From assembly GCA_964636895.1 (NCBI GenBank), contig CAZWUW010000069.1:1-16024 (forward strand): DNA of 16,024 bases, read 5' to 3'. Both the position numbers and the translations under genes were made by a program. Source of the stretch: CAZWUW01 sp964636895 (GTDB taxonomy: Bacteria > Bacillota > Thermincolia > Thermincolales > CAZWUW01). A model generated the notes under the pieces. It was not told where the DNA came from and made no database searches. It was given only the letters and a program-made list of their open reading frames with translations. This document shows positions 1 through 7,791 of the stretch, in pieces (positions within the stretch are counted from its first letter, which is position 1; every line of letters starts with the position of its first letter).

Positions 1-345
1 TTGTCTTTTTCTTTATCTTTGTCATCATCTTCGTCTTCGTCTTTATCTTCGTCTTCCTCCTTGTCTTTTTCATCATCCTTTTCTTCTTTTTTATCGCCGT
101 CGTCCTTTTCTCCCTCCCCCTCTTGGTGGTCAAGGGTTACAATCGTCATTTTTTTCCTGTCTGCTTCAATCTTGCCTTCTTTCTTATCCTTTTCTCTGTC
201 TTCGCCTCTTTCTTTGTCCTTTCCTTTACCTCTCTCCTTATCTTTATCTTTTCCGGTATCCTTAGCTTCGTCTTTATCTTTTTTTAGATCATCAGCATCT
301 TTACCCTCATCGCTGTCAAGCACAGGTTGTTCACTGTCATCTTTT
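1..345 (-). other. Lys/Asp/Glu low-complexity segment of the YD protein
   Basis: In the YD-protein frame this stretch encodes about 115 residues dominated by K, D, E and G, with degenerate K-D-K-E-R-G units and a run of alternating D and E near the left edge. It begins after the last recognisable YD repeat and a short ordinary stretch (LGIEEIIDIVLTKLE). No stop occurs, so it is an internal linker or the start of a charged tail. A short ordinary segment (KKMTIVTLDHQEG, about 120-160) interrupts it. The plus-strand open frame of Ser, Leu and Phe codons here is its antisense shadow. Confidence 0.85.
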
Positions 346-3300
346 ATTTCCAACTTGGTCAACACTATGTCGATTATTTCCTCGATCCCCAGCTTGAGGC
401 CGGGATTGGTCCCCTGGGCGCTGAAGGTAACGGCCTGGCTCAACCGGTTCCCCTTGGCGTCGTAAACATATTCCACAAACCTGCCGTCCGGGATAAGATA
501 GCCGGTCATGCGGCCGGCTTTGTCGTAAACAAAAGACCAGCCCTCGTTGGACTCGACCGTCTTAATACGGTTGCCTGATGCATCGTAAGTATATTCGCTT
601 GATACCAGAACTGTCCCCGTCCCATTAACTGTTAACATTTTTGTCAGGCGCTTTGCGGAATCATATTCATAAGTGGTCAGGTTGCCGTTAGGATAGTGAA
701 TTTCACTTAAATTACCGGCAGCGCTGTAACTGAAGTTGATGGTATTACCCGCAGCATCAGTAAAAAATAGTATTCGCCCGTTATTATCGTACCGGTATTT
801 CTTTTCCTCACCGTTAACTTTTTCACCAATTATATTTCCTGATGCGTCATAACGATATTCAATAATATTTCCGGATGTATCTACAGTCTTTACAACCTGA
901 TTAGCCGCATCGTACTCATACGTCGTAGTACTGGCTGCATTGGTGACACTGGTTATGTTGCCACCGGTGTCGTATACATAACTGATTTTCTGTCCGTCAG
1001 GTAAAACTGTTTCCACCACGTTATTGTTTTCATCATATGTATAATTGGTAGTTTGTCCGTTATAAGCTACCGAAATTATATTGCCTGCCGGGTCATAATC
1101 ATATCTGGTAACATTGCCAAGAGGGTCGGTTTCGCTGATTAATTCACCGTTGGCGTTATATTCGTATTTTGTTACATTCTCGGTGGAATCAATGGTACCG
1201 GTTAAGTTTCCGACTGCATCATATTCATATTTGATTGAATTTCCCATTGAATCAGTTACCTGGGCGAGCTGGTCATTGGCATCATAGTTATAGAAGGTCG
1301 TCTGTCCCATGGGATTTGTCTCACTTACCAAATTCCCGTTTTCATCATATCCAAAGGTCGTTTTGTTTTGCAGAGGGTCAATTATCTCAATTAAGTCTCC
1401 GTTTTTATTATAGTTGTATTGAGTGACACCCCCCTGTGGATCTCTAATTGCGGTTATATCCCCTTCGGAATCATAGGTATATGAAGTGGTATTACCCGCC
1501 GCATCAGTTACAGTAAGTAAATTGCCATTTCCATCATAAGCATATGATGTTGTATGACCGCCATGGTCAGTTACTGCTACAATATCCCCTTCACTGTTGT
1601 ATTTATAAATAATTTGATTACCCAGAGGATTTGTTTCACCGGTTAAGTTGCCATTAAAATCCCATTCGTAACTGGTCTTGTTTCCGTTAGCATCATATAC
1701 GCTGGATATCAGGTCATTATCATTATAGTTGTATTTTAAAGTGTTGCCTAACGGGTCGGTAATGGAAGTGATATTGCCTTGCGCGTCATAAGTATAGTTG
1801 ATAGTATGGCCATTGGCATCAGTAAAACTTATCTGGTTCCCGATTTCATCGTACCCGTATTTTTTAAGATTACCGAGGGGGTCTTTCTCCCGGGTAAGTT
1901 TACCGGCGGCATCGTAGGTATATGTGGTGGAAAAACCCAGGGAGTCGGTAACTACTGAAATATTTCCAACTTTATCATAACTATAGGTAGTATGATTACC
2001 GAGGGGGTCTTTTTCATCAAGCACCTGACCATTGCCATCGTACCTGTATTCAAAAGAATTCCCTTTAGCATCGAATTCTTTGATCAGGTTGCCGTTTCCA
2101 TCATATTCGTATTTATAAACGTTACCTAGATTATCAGTCTCTTTAATTAAGTTACCGACAGGGTCATAAACAAATTTCGATGAACCTCCGAGTGAATCTA
2201 TAAACTCGATGACATTACCCTGCGGGTCATATTTATAGTGGCTGGTAAAGCCAAGGGGGTCGGTTTCACCGGTCATATTGCCGTTTTTGTCATAAGTGAA
2301 GGTGGTGGAATAACCTAACCGGTCTGTATCCTTTATCATGTTACCTTCGGAGTCATATTCAAACTTTGTAGAGTTACCGGCCGGATCAGTAACACTGAGC
2401 ATTTGCCCGAGTTGATCATAGCTGTAATTAGTCGTGTTTCTGGCTTTATCAGAAATAGTAAGCAGGTTACCCTCCGGGTCGTATGTAGCCTTCCTCTCTC
2501 TGCCATATGCATCAACTTCTTTGATAACTCTGCCTTCTGCGTCATAGTTGAAAGTGATGGTTTGTTTTTTTGCATCAGTAATAGATGCAAGGTTGCCAAC
2601 CTTATCATATGTATAAAATGTGGTACTACCTAAGGCATCTGTTTCGGATATCTGCTCGTTTTTACTATTGTAATCATACTTAGTTATATTACCTAGGGAG
2701 TCAATTGCATTTATAAGGTTGCCGTTTCCGTCATACCGGTAACCGGTTCTGTTGCCCAGCGGGTCTGTTTCCCATAATTTGCGTCCCAGGATGTCGCTAC
2801 CGAAGGTTGTGGTGTTCCCGGCCGGGTCTGTTATCCCGGTGAGGTTTCCTGCTTTGTCGTAAGCTAATGTGGTTTGTCCGCCGTTACCGTCCGTCCTGGC
2901 CACCAGGTTGTTGGCAGCATCATAAGTATAAGCCGTTGAATTGCCATTACTATCCGTCTCTTTGATGATGTTGCCCCGCGCATCATATTCCAAGCTTGTC
3001 CGGTTGCCTTCCGGGTCAATAACCTGGGTTACCCTGCCGGCGTCATCGTAAACAAGTTCGTTCTTTTGGCCACCGGAACCGACTGTTGTTACCAGCCGGC
3101 CCAGTTCATTATATGTGTAACCGGTGGAGTTTCCTTTGGCATCGGTGACCTGCGCAAGGCGGCCCATGGGGTCATAAACATATGTTGTTGAATTATTGTT
3201 GGCATCGATGAATTTAATCAGGTTGCCGGTCCTGTCATATTCGAAAACCCTTTTTGCCACTTCTGCGTTGTTTTCAAGGGTTTTTTCCTCCAGCAGCCGG

Positions 3301-5777
3301 CCGGCCGCATCATACTTGAATGTCTTTACAACCTTGCGCGGGTCCGTAGACATGACTAACCGCCCGAGATTGTCGTAAGTAAATACGGACTCATTTTTTA
3401 AGGGGTCAGTCAGCTTGATTACATTGCCAAAGCTATCATAGACATACGTGGTTTCCCCTTTGGCATCTTTTACTTTGATCAGGTTGCCCCGCTCATCATA
3501 TGTGTAATCCAGGGAATACCCGGTGCCAGGCAGGAGGGTGTTATAGGTCTCCCTGATCCTGTTGTTCCTGCCGTCGTAACCGTGAGTTATGGTATTGCCT
3601 GCCGGATCCTTAATCTCTCTCAGGTTATCAGATCCGTCGTAGGAATATAATGTTATATTGCCGGCGGGATCTTTTTTCTCGATTAAGTTGTCCCCGGCAT
3701 CGTACTTATAGCCGGTAACTTTACCGTCCGGACCGGTGGAGGAGATAAGATTTCCCCTAGCGTCATATTCATAAAGGGTTTGATTGCCGTTTTCATCGGT
3801 AATAGAGGTGACCTGACCGGATTGGTCATATGTAATAGCCTGGGTTTTCCCGGCCATATTTGTCCTTATGAGTTGGTTTGGTGCATACGAATAGTAGACC
3901 GATTGCCCAACGGTGTCTGTCAGCGCCAGCACCCGGCCTGCAGGATCATATAAAACGTCCCCGTAATTGCCGTTGCTGTCAAAAGCAATATTCAACCGGC
4001 CCGCAGGGTCGTAGGAATACCTGTCGGTCATCCCGCCGGGAAGATTAACCCGGCCGAGAAATTCACCGGTATATGAATATGTCACCGTACGGCCGGCATA
4101 GTCGGTAACCTGGGTTACCCTGCCGCTCTGATCATAACCAAAGGTGATGGCCCTGTTAAAACTGTCGGTAATCCTGGCAATTTTTGTGCCGTTGTAACTG
4201 TACTGTATTTTGTTGCCGTTGCGGTCCGTCAAGGTTTTTAACAAGCCGTTGGCGGCAAACCGCCAGGCAAGGTGAGTTGCCGGGTGTTCCAGCAGGTAAG
4301 TCCCGGCAGGCTCCCTGGCAAGCTTAAGCCTGATGCCGGGCGGGGTCGGGTAATTACCGGCCGCGTCGGGGATAAACTCAAAGATTTTGCCGGTTTCATT
4401 GGTGTACAGGACAGTCCCGTCTTTTTTTGGTGTCAGGTATGGGATCCCGAAGCGCCAGCCGGTACCCAGTTCACTTTTAAGGCCCTGCATGCTGTTATAG
4501 TACCTGGAAATTGCCAGTGGAACAGGTCTGCCGGGAAAGACCACATCGTTGCTCTGCAGCAGGAGGTTTCCGTTGTAGTTAACGGTAACGGATTGCCGGG
4601 CATTTAATCCTGAGTTATTCAGAGCCTGGTAAGGGCTTGCCCCCATCCCGGGTATCCCGTTCTGTACCTCTATCAGGACCTGGTCTTCGGCAGTTCGGCC
4701 GGTGCTGTTTGTTCCCAGCACTTTGACCAGATATTGGCCGTCAATCACAGCAGAGCTGTCCCATAGCCAGAAGCTTTCCGTTTTACCGGATACCGTGTTC
4801 TGAAAAACCACGGTCCCGGTTATGTTGTCGGTAATTGTCAGCGAAATATTATCTGTATTGACGCTATTGGCTGTAATATTTACCTTTCCGCTGACGGTGG
4901 TCATATCCCGCGGCTCGGTGATATATACTTCAGGGGTATTAACCAAACTATTGGCATAAGAAAAATGGTTAAACATCAGGTTCGCCGTGGAAGAACTTCG
5001 AGGATATCCCCATTCAAGTGTTATCATGGTAGCAAGGACAGTACCTTTGCCATAATTATATTCCACATAAGCAGGAAAACCGTCGTTTGAAATAATAGTG
5101 TTTGTACCGGGAGGCAGATTGGAAAAATAACCAAAACTCGTATAAGTCCAGTAAATATCGGAAGCATCAACGTTTTGAACAATTTCGGAAACAGGATTCT
5201 CAATATAGACATTCATTATATGGTTATCAACATGAGTCAATCCACCGGGAATAAAAGGTCTATTGCCCCATTCACCGGATTCCCATCCATTATCAGCTGC
5301 GTTAACGATTAATACTCCGCCATTCTTAACAAACTCATCAAGTTTATTTTTGTTATTCATCAAGTTATTATAAGTAGATTGATATTGATCGGCGGCAATA
5401 ATTATAACTCTTACTTTATTTGAAATTAAATCAAAGTTTGCTAACTGGGAACTTTCAATGGTTTGAAAAGAAATACCAAGAGATCTTAACACAGCTTCAT
5501 TAGAATCCAACCCCCATGGAAGCAGATCCTGTACGATAAGAAAATTGGCGCCCGCCGGTGCTGACAAGAATGAAAAAGAACTTTTGCTTTTGGTAAAAGT
5601 ACTCTTAGGTTTTACCGAAACGTAGCTGGACGGCCTTTTGTCATTGTTAATCTCCGGTTCAGCGGCAAAAGCTTGCGGAATATAGACGATATTAGTACTG
5701 GCTAGAATAAATGCAATTAAAACAATGACTGCAATTGATTTTTTAAACAGGTTTTCATTTGAATTCCTAGAACTCAT
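1..5777 (-). CDS. Giant secreted RHS/YD-repeat protein, 3' end outside window
   Basis: The frame is open from an ATG at 5777 to the left edge, about 1925 codons with no stop, so the C-terminus is missing. The start follows GGAGG with 8-nt spacing. Residues 1-39 are a Sec signal peptide: FKK, a hydrophobic core, then AFA-A. Residues about 65-270 look like a class-I glutamine-amidotransferase/DUF4350-type fold (LIVQD, VRVIIIAAD, NGGVLIVNAAD). About 290-370 is Ig-like (PEVYITEP...VSGKVNITA). About 385-455 resembles DUF6531 (ISRYYNS, GTGWRFGIP), which usually precedes YD arrays. About 520-1785 holds roughly 60 YD repeats of about 21 residues (YxYDxxGNLxxxTDPLGN). About 1810-1925 is almost entirely Lys, Asp, Glu and Gly. 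YD arrays in the RHS/teneurin family form a beta-shell around a C-terminal domain. Here the RHS core and any toxin tip would lie beyond the window. A secreted or wall-associated shell or adhesin is likely; an effector role cannot be judged without the C-terminus. Confidence 0.93.
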   Translation of the reverse strand, partial: MSSRNSNENLFKKSIAVIVLIAFILASTNIVYIPQAFAAEPEINNDKRPSSYVSVKPKSTFTKSKSSFSFLSAPAGANFLIVQDLLPWGLDSNEAVLRSLGISFQTIESSQLANFDLISNKVRVIIIAADQYQSTYNNLMNNKNKLDEFVKNGGVLIVNAADNGWESGEWGNRPFIPGGLTHVDNHIMNVYIENPVSEIVQNVDASDIYWTYTSFGYFSNLPPGTNTIISNDGFPAYVEYNYGKGTVLATMITLEWGYPRSSSTANLMFNHFSYANSLVNTPEVYITEPRDMTTVSGKVNITANSVNTDNISLTITDNITGTVVFQNTVSGKTESFWLWDSSAVIDGQYLVKVLGTNSTGRTAEDQVLIEVQNGIPGMGASPYQALNNSGLNARQSVTVNYNGNLLLQSNDVVFPGRPVPLAISRYYNSMQGLKSELGTGWRFGIPYLTPKKDGTVLYTNETGKIFEFIPDAAGNYPTPPGIRLKLAREPAGTYLLEHPATHLAWRFAANGLLKTLTDRNGNKIQYSYNGTKIARITDSFNRAITFGYDQSGRVTQVTDYAGRTVTYSYTGEFLGRVNLPGGMTDRYSYDPAGRLNIAFDSNGNYGDVLYDPAGRVLALTDTVGQSVYYSYAPNQLIRTNMAGKTQAITYDQSGQVTSITDENGNQTLYEYDARGNLISSTGPDGKVTGYKYDAGDNLIEKKDPAGNITLYSYDGSDNLREIKDPAGNTITHGYDGRNNRIRETYNTLLPGTGYSLDYTYDERGNLIKVKDAKGETTYVYDSFGNVIKLTDPLKNESVFTYDNLGRLVMSTDPRKVVKTFKYDAAGRLLEEKTLENNAEVAKRVFEYDRTGNLIKFIDANNNSTTYVYDPMGRLAQVTDAKGNSTGYTYNELGRLVTTVGSGGQKNELVYDDAGRVTQVIDPEGNRTSLEYDARGNIIKETDSNGNSTAYTYDAANNLVARTDGNGGQTTLAYDKAGNLTGITDPAGNTTTFGSDILGRKLWETDPLGNRTGYRYDGNGNLINAIDSLGNITKYDYNSKNEQISETDALGSTTFYTYDKVGNLASITDAKKQTITFNYDAEGRVIKEVDAYGRERKATYDPEGNLLTISDKARNTTNYSYDQLGQMLSVTDPAGNSTKFEYDSEGNMIKDTDRLGYSTTFTYDKNGNMTGETDPLGFTSHYKYDPQGNVIEFIDSLGGSSKFVYDPVGNLIKETDNLGNVYKYEYDGNGNLIKEFDAKGNSFEYRYDGNGQVLDEKDPLGNHTTYSYDKVGNISVVTDSLGFSTTYTYDAAGKLTREKDPLGNLKKYGYDEIGNQISFTDANGHTINYTYDAQGNITSITDPLGNTLKYNYNDNDLISSVYDANGNKTSYEWDFNGNLTGETNPLGNQIIYKYNSEGDIVAVTDHGGHTTSYAYDGNGNLLTVTDAAGNTTSYTYDSEGDITAIRDPQGGVTQYNYNKNGDLIEIIDPLQNKTTFGYDENGNLVSETNPMGQTTFYNYDANDQLAQVTDSMGNSIKYEYDAVGNLTGTIDSTENVTKYEYNANGELISETDPLGNVTRYDYDPAGNIISVAYNGQTTNYTYDENNNVVETVLPDGQKISYVYDTGGNITSVTNAASTTTYEYDAANQVVKTVDTSGNIIEYRYDASGNIIGEKVNGEEKKYRYDNNGRILFFTDAAGNTINFSYSAAGNLSEIHYPNGNLTTYEYDSAKRLTKMLTVNGTGTVLVSSEYTYDASGNRIKTVESNEGWSFVYDKAGRMTGYLIPDGRFVEYVYDAKGNRLSQAVTFSAQGTNPGLKLGIEEIIDIVLTKLEIKDDSEQPVLDSDEGKDADDLKKDKDEAKDTGKDKDKERGKGKDKERGEDREKDKKEGKIEADRKKMTIVTLDHQEGEGEKDDGDKKEEKDDEKDKEEDEDKDEDEDDDKDKEKD
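440..4230 (-). repeat. YD-repeat array, 63-nt period, about 60 units
   Basis: The coding sequence repeats with a period close to 63 nt (21 codons). Each unit carries a Tyr-x-Tyr-Asp core and an Asp-Pro/Ala-x-Gly-Asn turn. On the plus strand the same signal appears as recurring 'gtcata/atcata' and 'ggggtcggt' patterns. Units are diverged at nucleotide level, so this is an old protein-repeat array rather than a fresh tandem duplication. A few units differ in length, for example near 3540 (GTGY insertion), 3270 (AEVAK insertion) and 610 (TGTVLV insertion). Confidence 0.9.
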
Positions 5778-5800
5778 TTAACATACCTCCTCGTTCTTTA

Positions 5801-5838
5801 AAATAAAAAAACACCTACCCGGCATCCAGGATAGGTGT
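5801..5838 (-). terminator. Intrinsic terminator between c-di-GMP riboswitch and YD gene
   Basis: On the minus strand a 10-bp stem (ACACCTATCC with GGGTAGGTGT, one G-T wobble) closes an 8-nt loop and is followed by TTTTTTTATTTT. It lies between the aptamer and the YD gene's ribosome site, the position of a riboswitch expression platform. AGGAT just after the aptamer (near 5865) could pair with ATCCT of the 5' arm as an antiterminator. If so, ligand binding would favour termination, but the direction of control is inference. Confidence 0.85.
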
Positions 5839-5863
5839 ATTTAACTAAGCTGCTCATACTTCA

Positions 5864-5956
5864 ATCCTTCGGCGGCCCGGCTGTCATGACAGAGATTGCT
5901 CCTGCGTTAGACCCGCGGCTTTGCGCCCCCGCCTTTCAGCGGGTTTGCCTTTTCGG
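5864..5956 (-). promoter_or_regulatory. Cyclic-di-GMP-I (GEMM-I) riboswitch aptamer
   Basis: The minus strand carries the class landmarks in order: GGCAAACC, a GAAA-tetraloop hairpin (CCCGCTGAAAGGCGGG), GGCGCAAAGCC, GGGTCTAA, a variable stem, then ATGACAGCCGGGCCGCCGAAG. These match the Firmicutes form of the cyclic-di-GMP-I family, including the tetraloop-receptor side (TCTAA and ATGACAG) and the GGC/GCC closing pairs. It is followed by an intrinsic terminator and then the YD-repeat gene, so the second messenger probably controls production of that surface protein by transcription termination. Confidence 0.9.
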
Positions 5957-6395
5957 AATTACACCAATTTTCAAATTTAACAAATAACTCTAATGCAATT
6001 TTCTCAACTTGTCTATTATATTTCAACAAAAATCGTTCGTCAAAAATTAACATATTTAGATAATTTTCGACAATTAAATCGTCCTTATCCTGAACAGCGA
6101 CAATCTCCTTGCTGCTGTCGGCATCCTGCCATTTTGTACCCACTTCCAGCGGCGCTTTTAGCAAAACAATATCCCGGTTAGGCTTAGCATCCAAAAAATC
6201 TTTGCCCTCGTAAGCTTCACCCTGTGAATATACCTCTGTAACTGCAGTATCAGAAATTTCTATTACATGTGCTGATACCGTACCGCCGTTATCCTCACTA
6301 AACTGGGCCCGATTACCCTTTACATATAGTACCTTTTTAAGTTCTTTGCTTTTAACTTTAGTTGCTTGAATATTTCCCTTACTCGCATAATAGGC
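5907..6395 (-). pseudogene. Start-less remnant of a Clostridia-type hypothetical/lipoprotein domain
   Basis: The frame is open for about 160 codons directly after the thiD stop and in the same frame. No ATG or GTG exists in it; the only candidate start is TTG near 6194, mid-domain and without a good ribosome site. The first part (VKGNRAQFSEDNGGTVSAHV through KAPLEVGTKWQDADSSKEIVAV) resembles, from memory, a domain of secreted clostridial proteins in which the last motif is followed by a 'TPAGTF' segment missing here. After about 6080 the translation changes character and overlies the YD-gene promoter. The last 12 codons (PLKGGGAKPRV and neighbours) are encoded by the riboswitch aptamer. I read it as an internal gene fragment fused by recombination to the YD control region. 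A translated small protein from the TTG is the weaker alternative. Confidence 0.6.
6015..6043 (-). promoter_or_regulatory. Sigma-A-type promoter for riboswitch and YD gene
   Basis: On the minus strand TTGACG is separated from a perfect TATAAT by 17 nt. Predicted initiation near 6008 is about 50 nt upstream of the cyclic-di-GMP aptamer. The promoter lies inside the nominal frame of the thiD-adjacent remnant, which suggests that part of the frame is regulatory DNA rather than coding. Confidence 0.75.
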
Positions 6396-7181
6396 TTAAC
6401 TCCTCAATAAATAGCAATGGTCAATGGGGCCATTCCCCCTGCCCAGGTTTAGGTTTTGGGCCAGTGCCCCGGCCACATATGCTTTTGCGTCTTTAACGGC
6501 GACAGGCAGGTCTTTACCCATGGCCAAACCTGCTGCAATGGCTGAGGATAAAGTGCAGCCGGTACCGTGGGTGTTTTGGGTGTTGATTCTATTGCCGGTA
6601 AACCATTGCAGGCTGCCTCCCTGATAGAGCAGGTCGTCACAGGCGTCCTGCAAATGCCCGCCCTTAATCAGAATACTTCCGGCATAATATTTGGCGATTT
6701 GTTCAGCTGCCCGAAGCATCTCCGGCTTGCCGGCAATGGAAAACCCGCATAATACCTCGGCTTCCGGGATATTTGGCGTGATCATATCTGCTAATGGGAG
6801 CAGGCTCTCGATAAGATGTTGCTCTGCTTCGCGGTCCAGTAGTCTGTGTCGGCTGGTGGAGACCATGACGGTATCCAGCACCACATTTTTCGGGCGATAG
6901 AGCTCCAACTTCTCAGCAATTACATCAATTATCGACACGGTGGATACCATGCCGATTTTTACAGCATCCGGAAAAATATCGGTAAATACAGCATCCAACT
7001 GCGCTTTCACCATATCAGCAGTGATATTCAAAACAGCGTAAACCCCACAGGTGTTTTGCGCTGTTACGGCAGTCAAGACACTCATGCCATAAACTTTAAG
7101 CGCAGTAAAGGTTTTTAAGTCCGCCTGAATCCCTGCGCCGCCGCTGGGGTCAGCACCGGCAACAGTCAACGCTTTATACAA
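6396..7181 (-). CDS. thiD: HMP/HMP-phosphate kinase (ThiD)
   Basis: Phosphorylates hydroxymethylpyrimidine and then HMP phosphate to HMP diphosphate, the pyrimidine substrate of ThiE. I place the start at TTG 7181, preceded by GGGAGGTG with 6-nt spacing. This gives 261 residues beginning MYKALTVAG, as expected for the family; the longer upstream open frame is not family-like. Ribokinase-fold landmarks are AGADPSGGAGIQADLKTF (residues 9-25), TPNIPEAEVLCG (135-146), LIKGGH (171-176) and HGTGCTLSSAIAAG (205-218) with catalytic Cys209. The usual LDPVMVATSGDRL reads LDTVMVSTSRHRL, a mild departure near the substrate site. The start overlaps the HAD gene by 8 nt, implying translational coupling. 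It is the last gene of the thiamine operon, and no clear terminator follows. Confidence 0.93.
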   Translation of the reverse strand: MYKALTVAGADPSGGAGIQADLKTFTALKVYGMSVLTAVTAQNTCGVYAVLNITADMVKAQLDAVFTDIFPDAVKIGMVSTVSIIDVIAEKLELYRPKNVVLDTVMVSTSRHRLLDREAEQHLIESLLPLADMITPNIPEAEVLCGFSIAGKPEMLRAAEQIAKYYAGSILIKGGHLQDACDDLLYQGGSLQWFTGNRINTQNTHGTGCTLSSAIAAGLAMGKDLPVAVKDAKAYVAGALAQNLNLGRGNGPIDHCYLLRS

Positions 7182-7791
7182 GGGCTGCACCTCCCAACAA
7201 TTCTTTATAATTAGTCGTGACGCCAATGCCATATACAGCAAAGCCGGCTTTGCCGGCAGTTTCAATGGCATGAGGGGCGTCCTCCAAAACGACACAATCA
7301 GATACGGGTAAAGCTAACTGCCGGGCCGCCTGCAAGTATATTTCCGGATAGCACTTGCTCTTTCCGACAGCTTCCTCGGTGATGATAAAGGAAAAATAAT
7401 CCCTCACTCCGCACCTGCTAAGGGCGGCGTGGGCCAAAGCGAGGTCTGAGGCCGTGGCAATACACATTTTGACCTGTAGGCCGTGCAACAGTTGAAGATA
7501 CTCTTTGGCGTATGGCATCAAGGGCAATGAATATCTATAGGCATCGGCGATAATCTCGTGACATTCGGCCATCAGTGACTCCGCAGTGTTACTCAGACAA
7601 TACCTGTCAATAAAATAATTGACTCCTTCCCGCAGGCTCATGTTGGCGAGTTTCCCCGCCAACCCGGCTTCCGGCTGGATACCGTGGCTCCTAAGCAAAG
7701 TATTGGGCAATTCCCGCCATAAAGCGACAGAATCAAGCAGGGTGCCGTCCAAATCAAAAATCGCCCCCCTGTACCCCAGACCCTTTATCAT
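7174..7791 (-). CDS. HAD-superfamily phosphatase within thiamine operon
   Basis: A 205-residue HAD hydrolase of the beta-phosphoglucomutase-like (subfamily IA) type. Motif I is FDLDGTLLDS with nucleophile Asp13 and acid/base Asp15. Motif II is IATAS with Thr113. Motif III is VGKSK (Lys144 or Lys146) and motif IV is VLEDAPHAIETA with Glu170-Asp171. A helical cap lies between residues 20 and 90. Its ATG overlaps the thiE stop (ATGA) and its end overlaps the thiD start, so it is made together with ThiE and ThiD. The substrate is not readable from sequence. The context suggests a thiamine-pathway phosphate ester, for example thiamine monophosphate to thiamine, or clean-up of a damaged or non-productive intermediate. 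Confidence 0.9.
   Translation of the reverse strand: MIKGLGYRGAIFDLDGTLLDSVALWRELPNTLLRSHGIQPEAGLAGKLANMSLREGVNYFIDRYCLSNTAESLMAECHEIIADAYRYSLPLMPYAKEYLQLLHGLQVKMCIATASDLALAHAALSRCGVRDYFSFIITEEAVGKSKCYPEIYLQAARQLALPVSDCVVLEDAPHAIETAGKAGFAVYGIGVTTNYKELLGGAALV

Noticed and set aside
1..465. Plus-strand ORF rich in Ser, Leu and Phe
   Set aside because: It is the antisense reading of the Lys/Asp/Glu tract of the YD protein, begins at the window edge with TTG and lacks a ribosome site.
440..4230. Regular 63-bp repeats as a possible CRISPR array
   Set aside because: The period is coding (21 codons), units are diverged throughout with no invariant repeats or unique spacers, and the frame stays open.
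5907..6194. 95-codon TTG-start ORF as a real gene
   Set aside because: The start lies within a domain, a consensus promoter lies inside it, and its last 12 codons are the c-di-GMP aptamer.
7182..7295. Long N-terminal extension of ThiD
   Set aside because: It is an antiphase reading of the HAD gene; the TTG at 7181 with GGGAGGTG gives the family-typical N-terminus.
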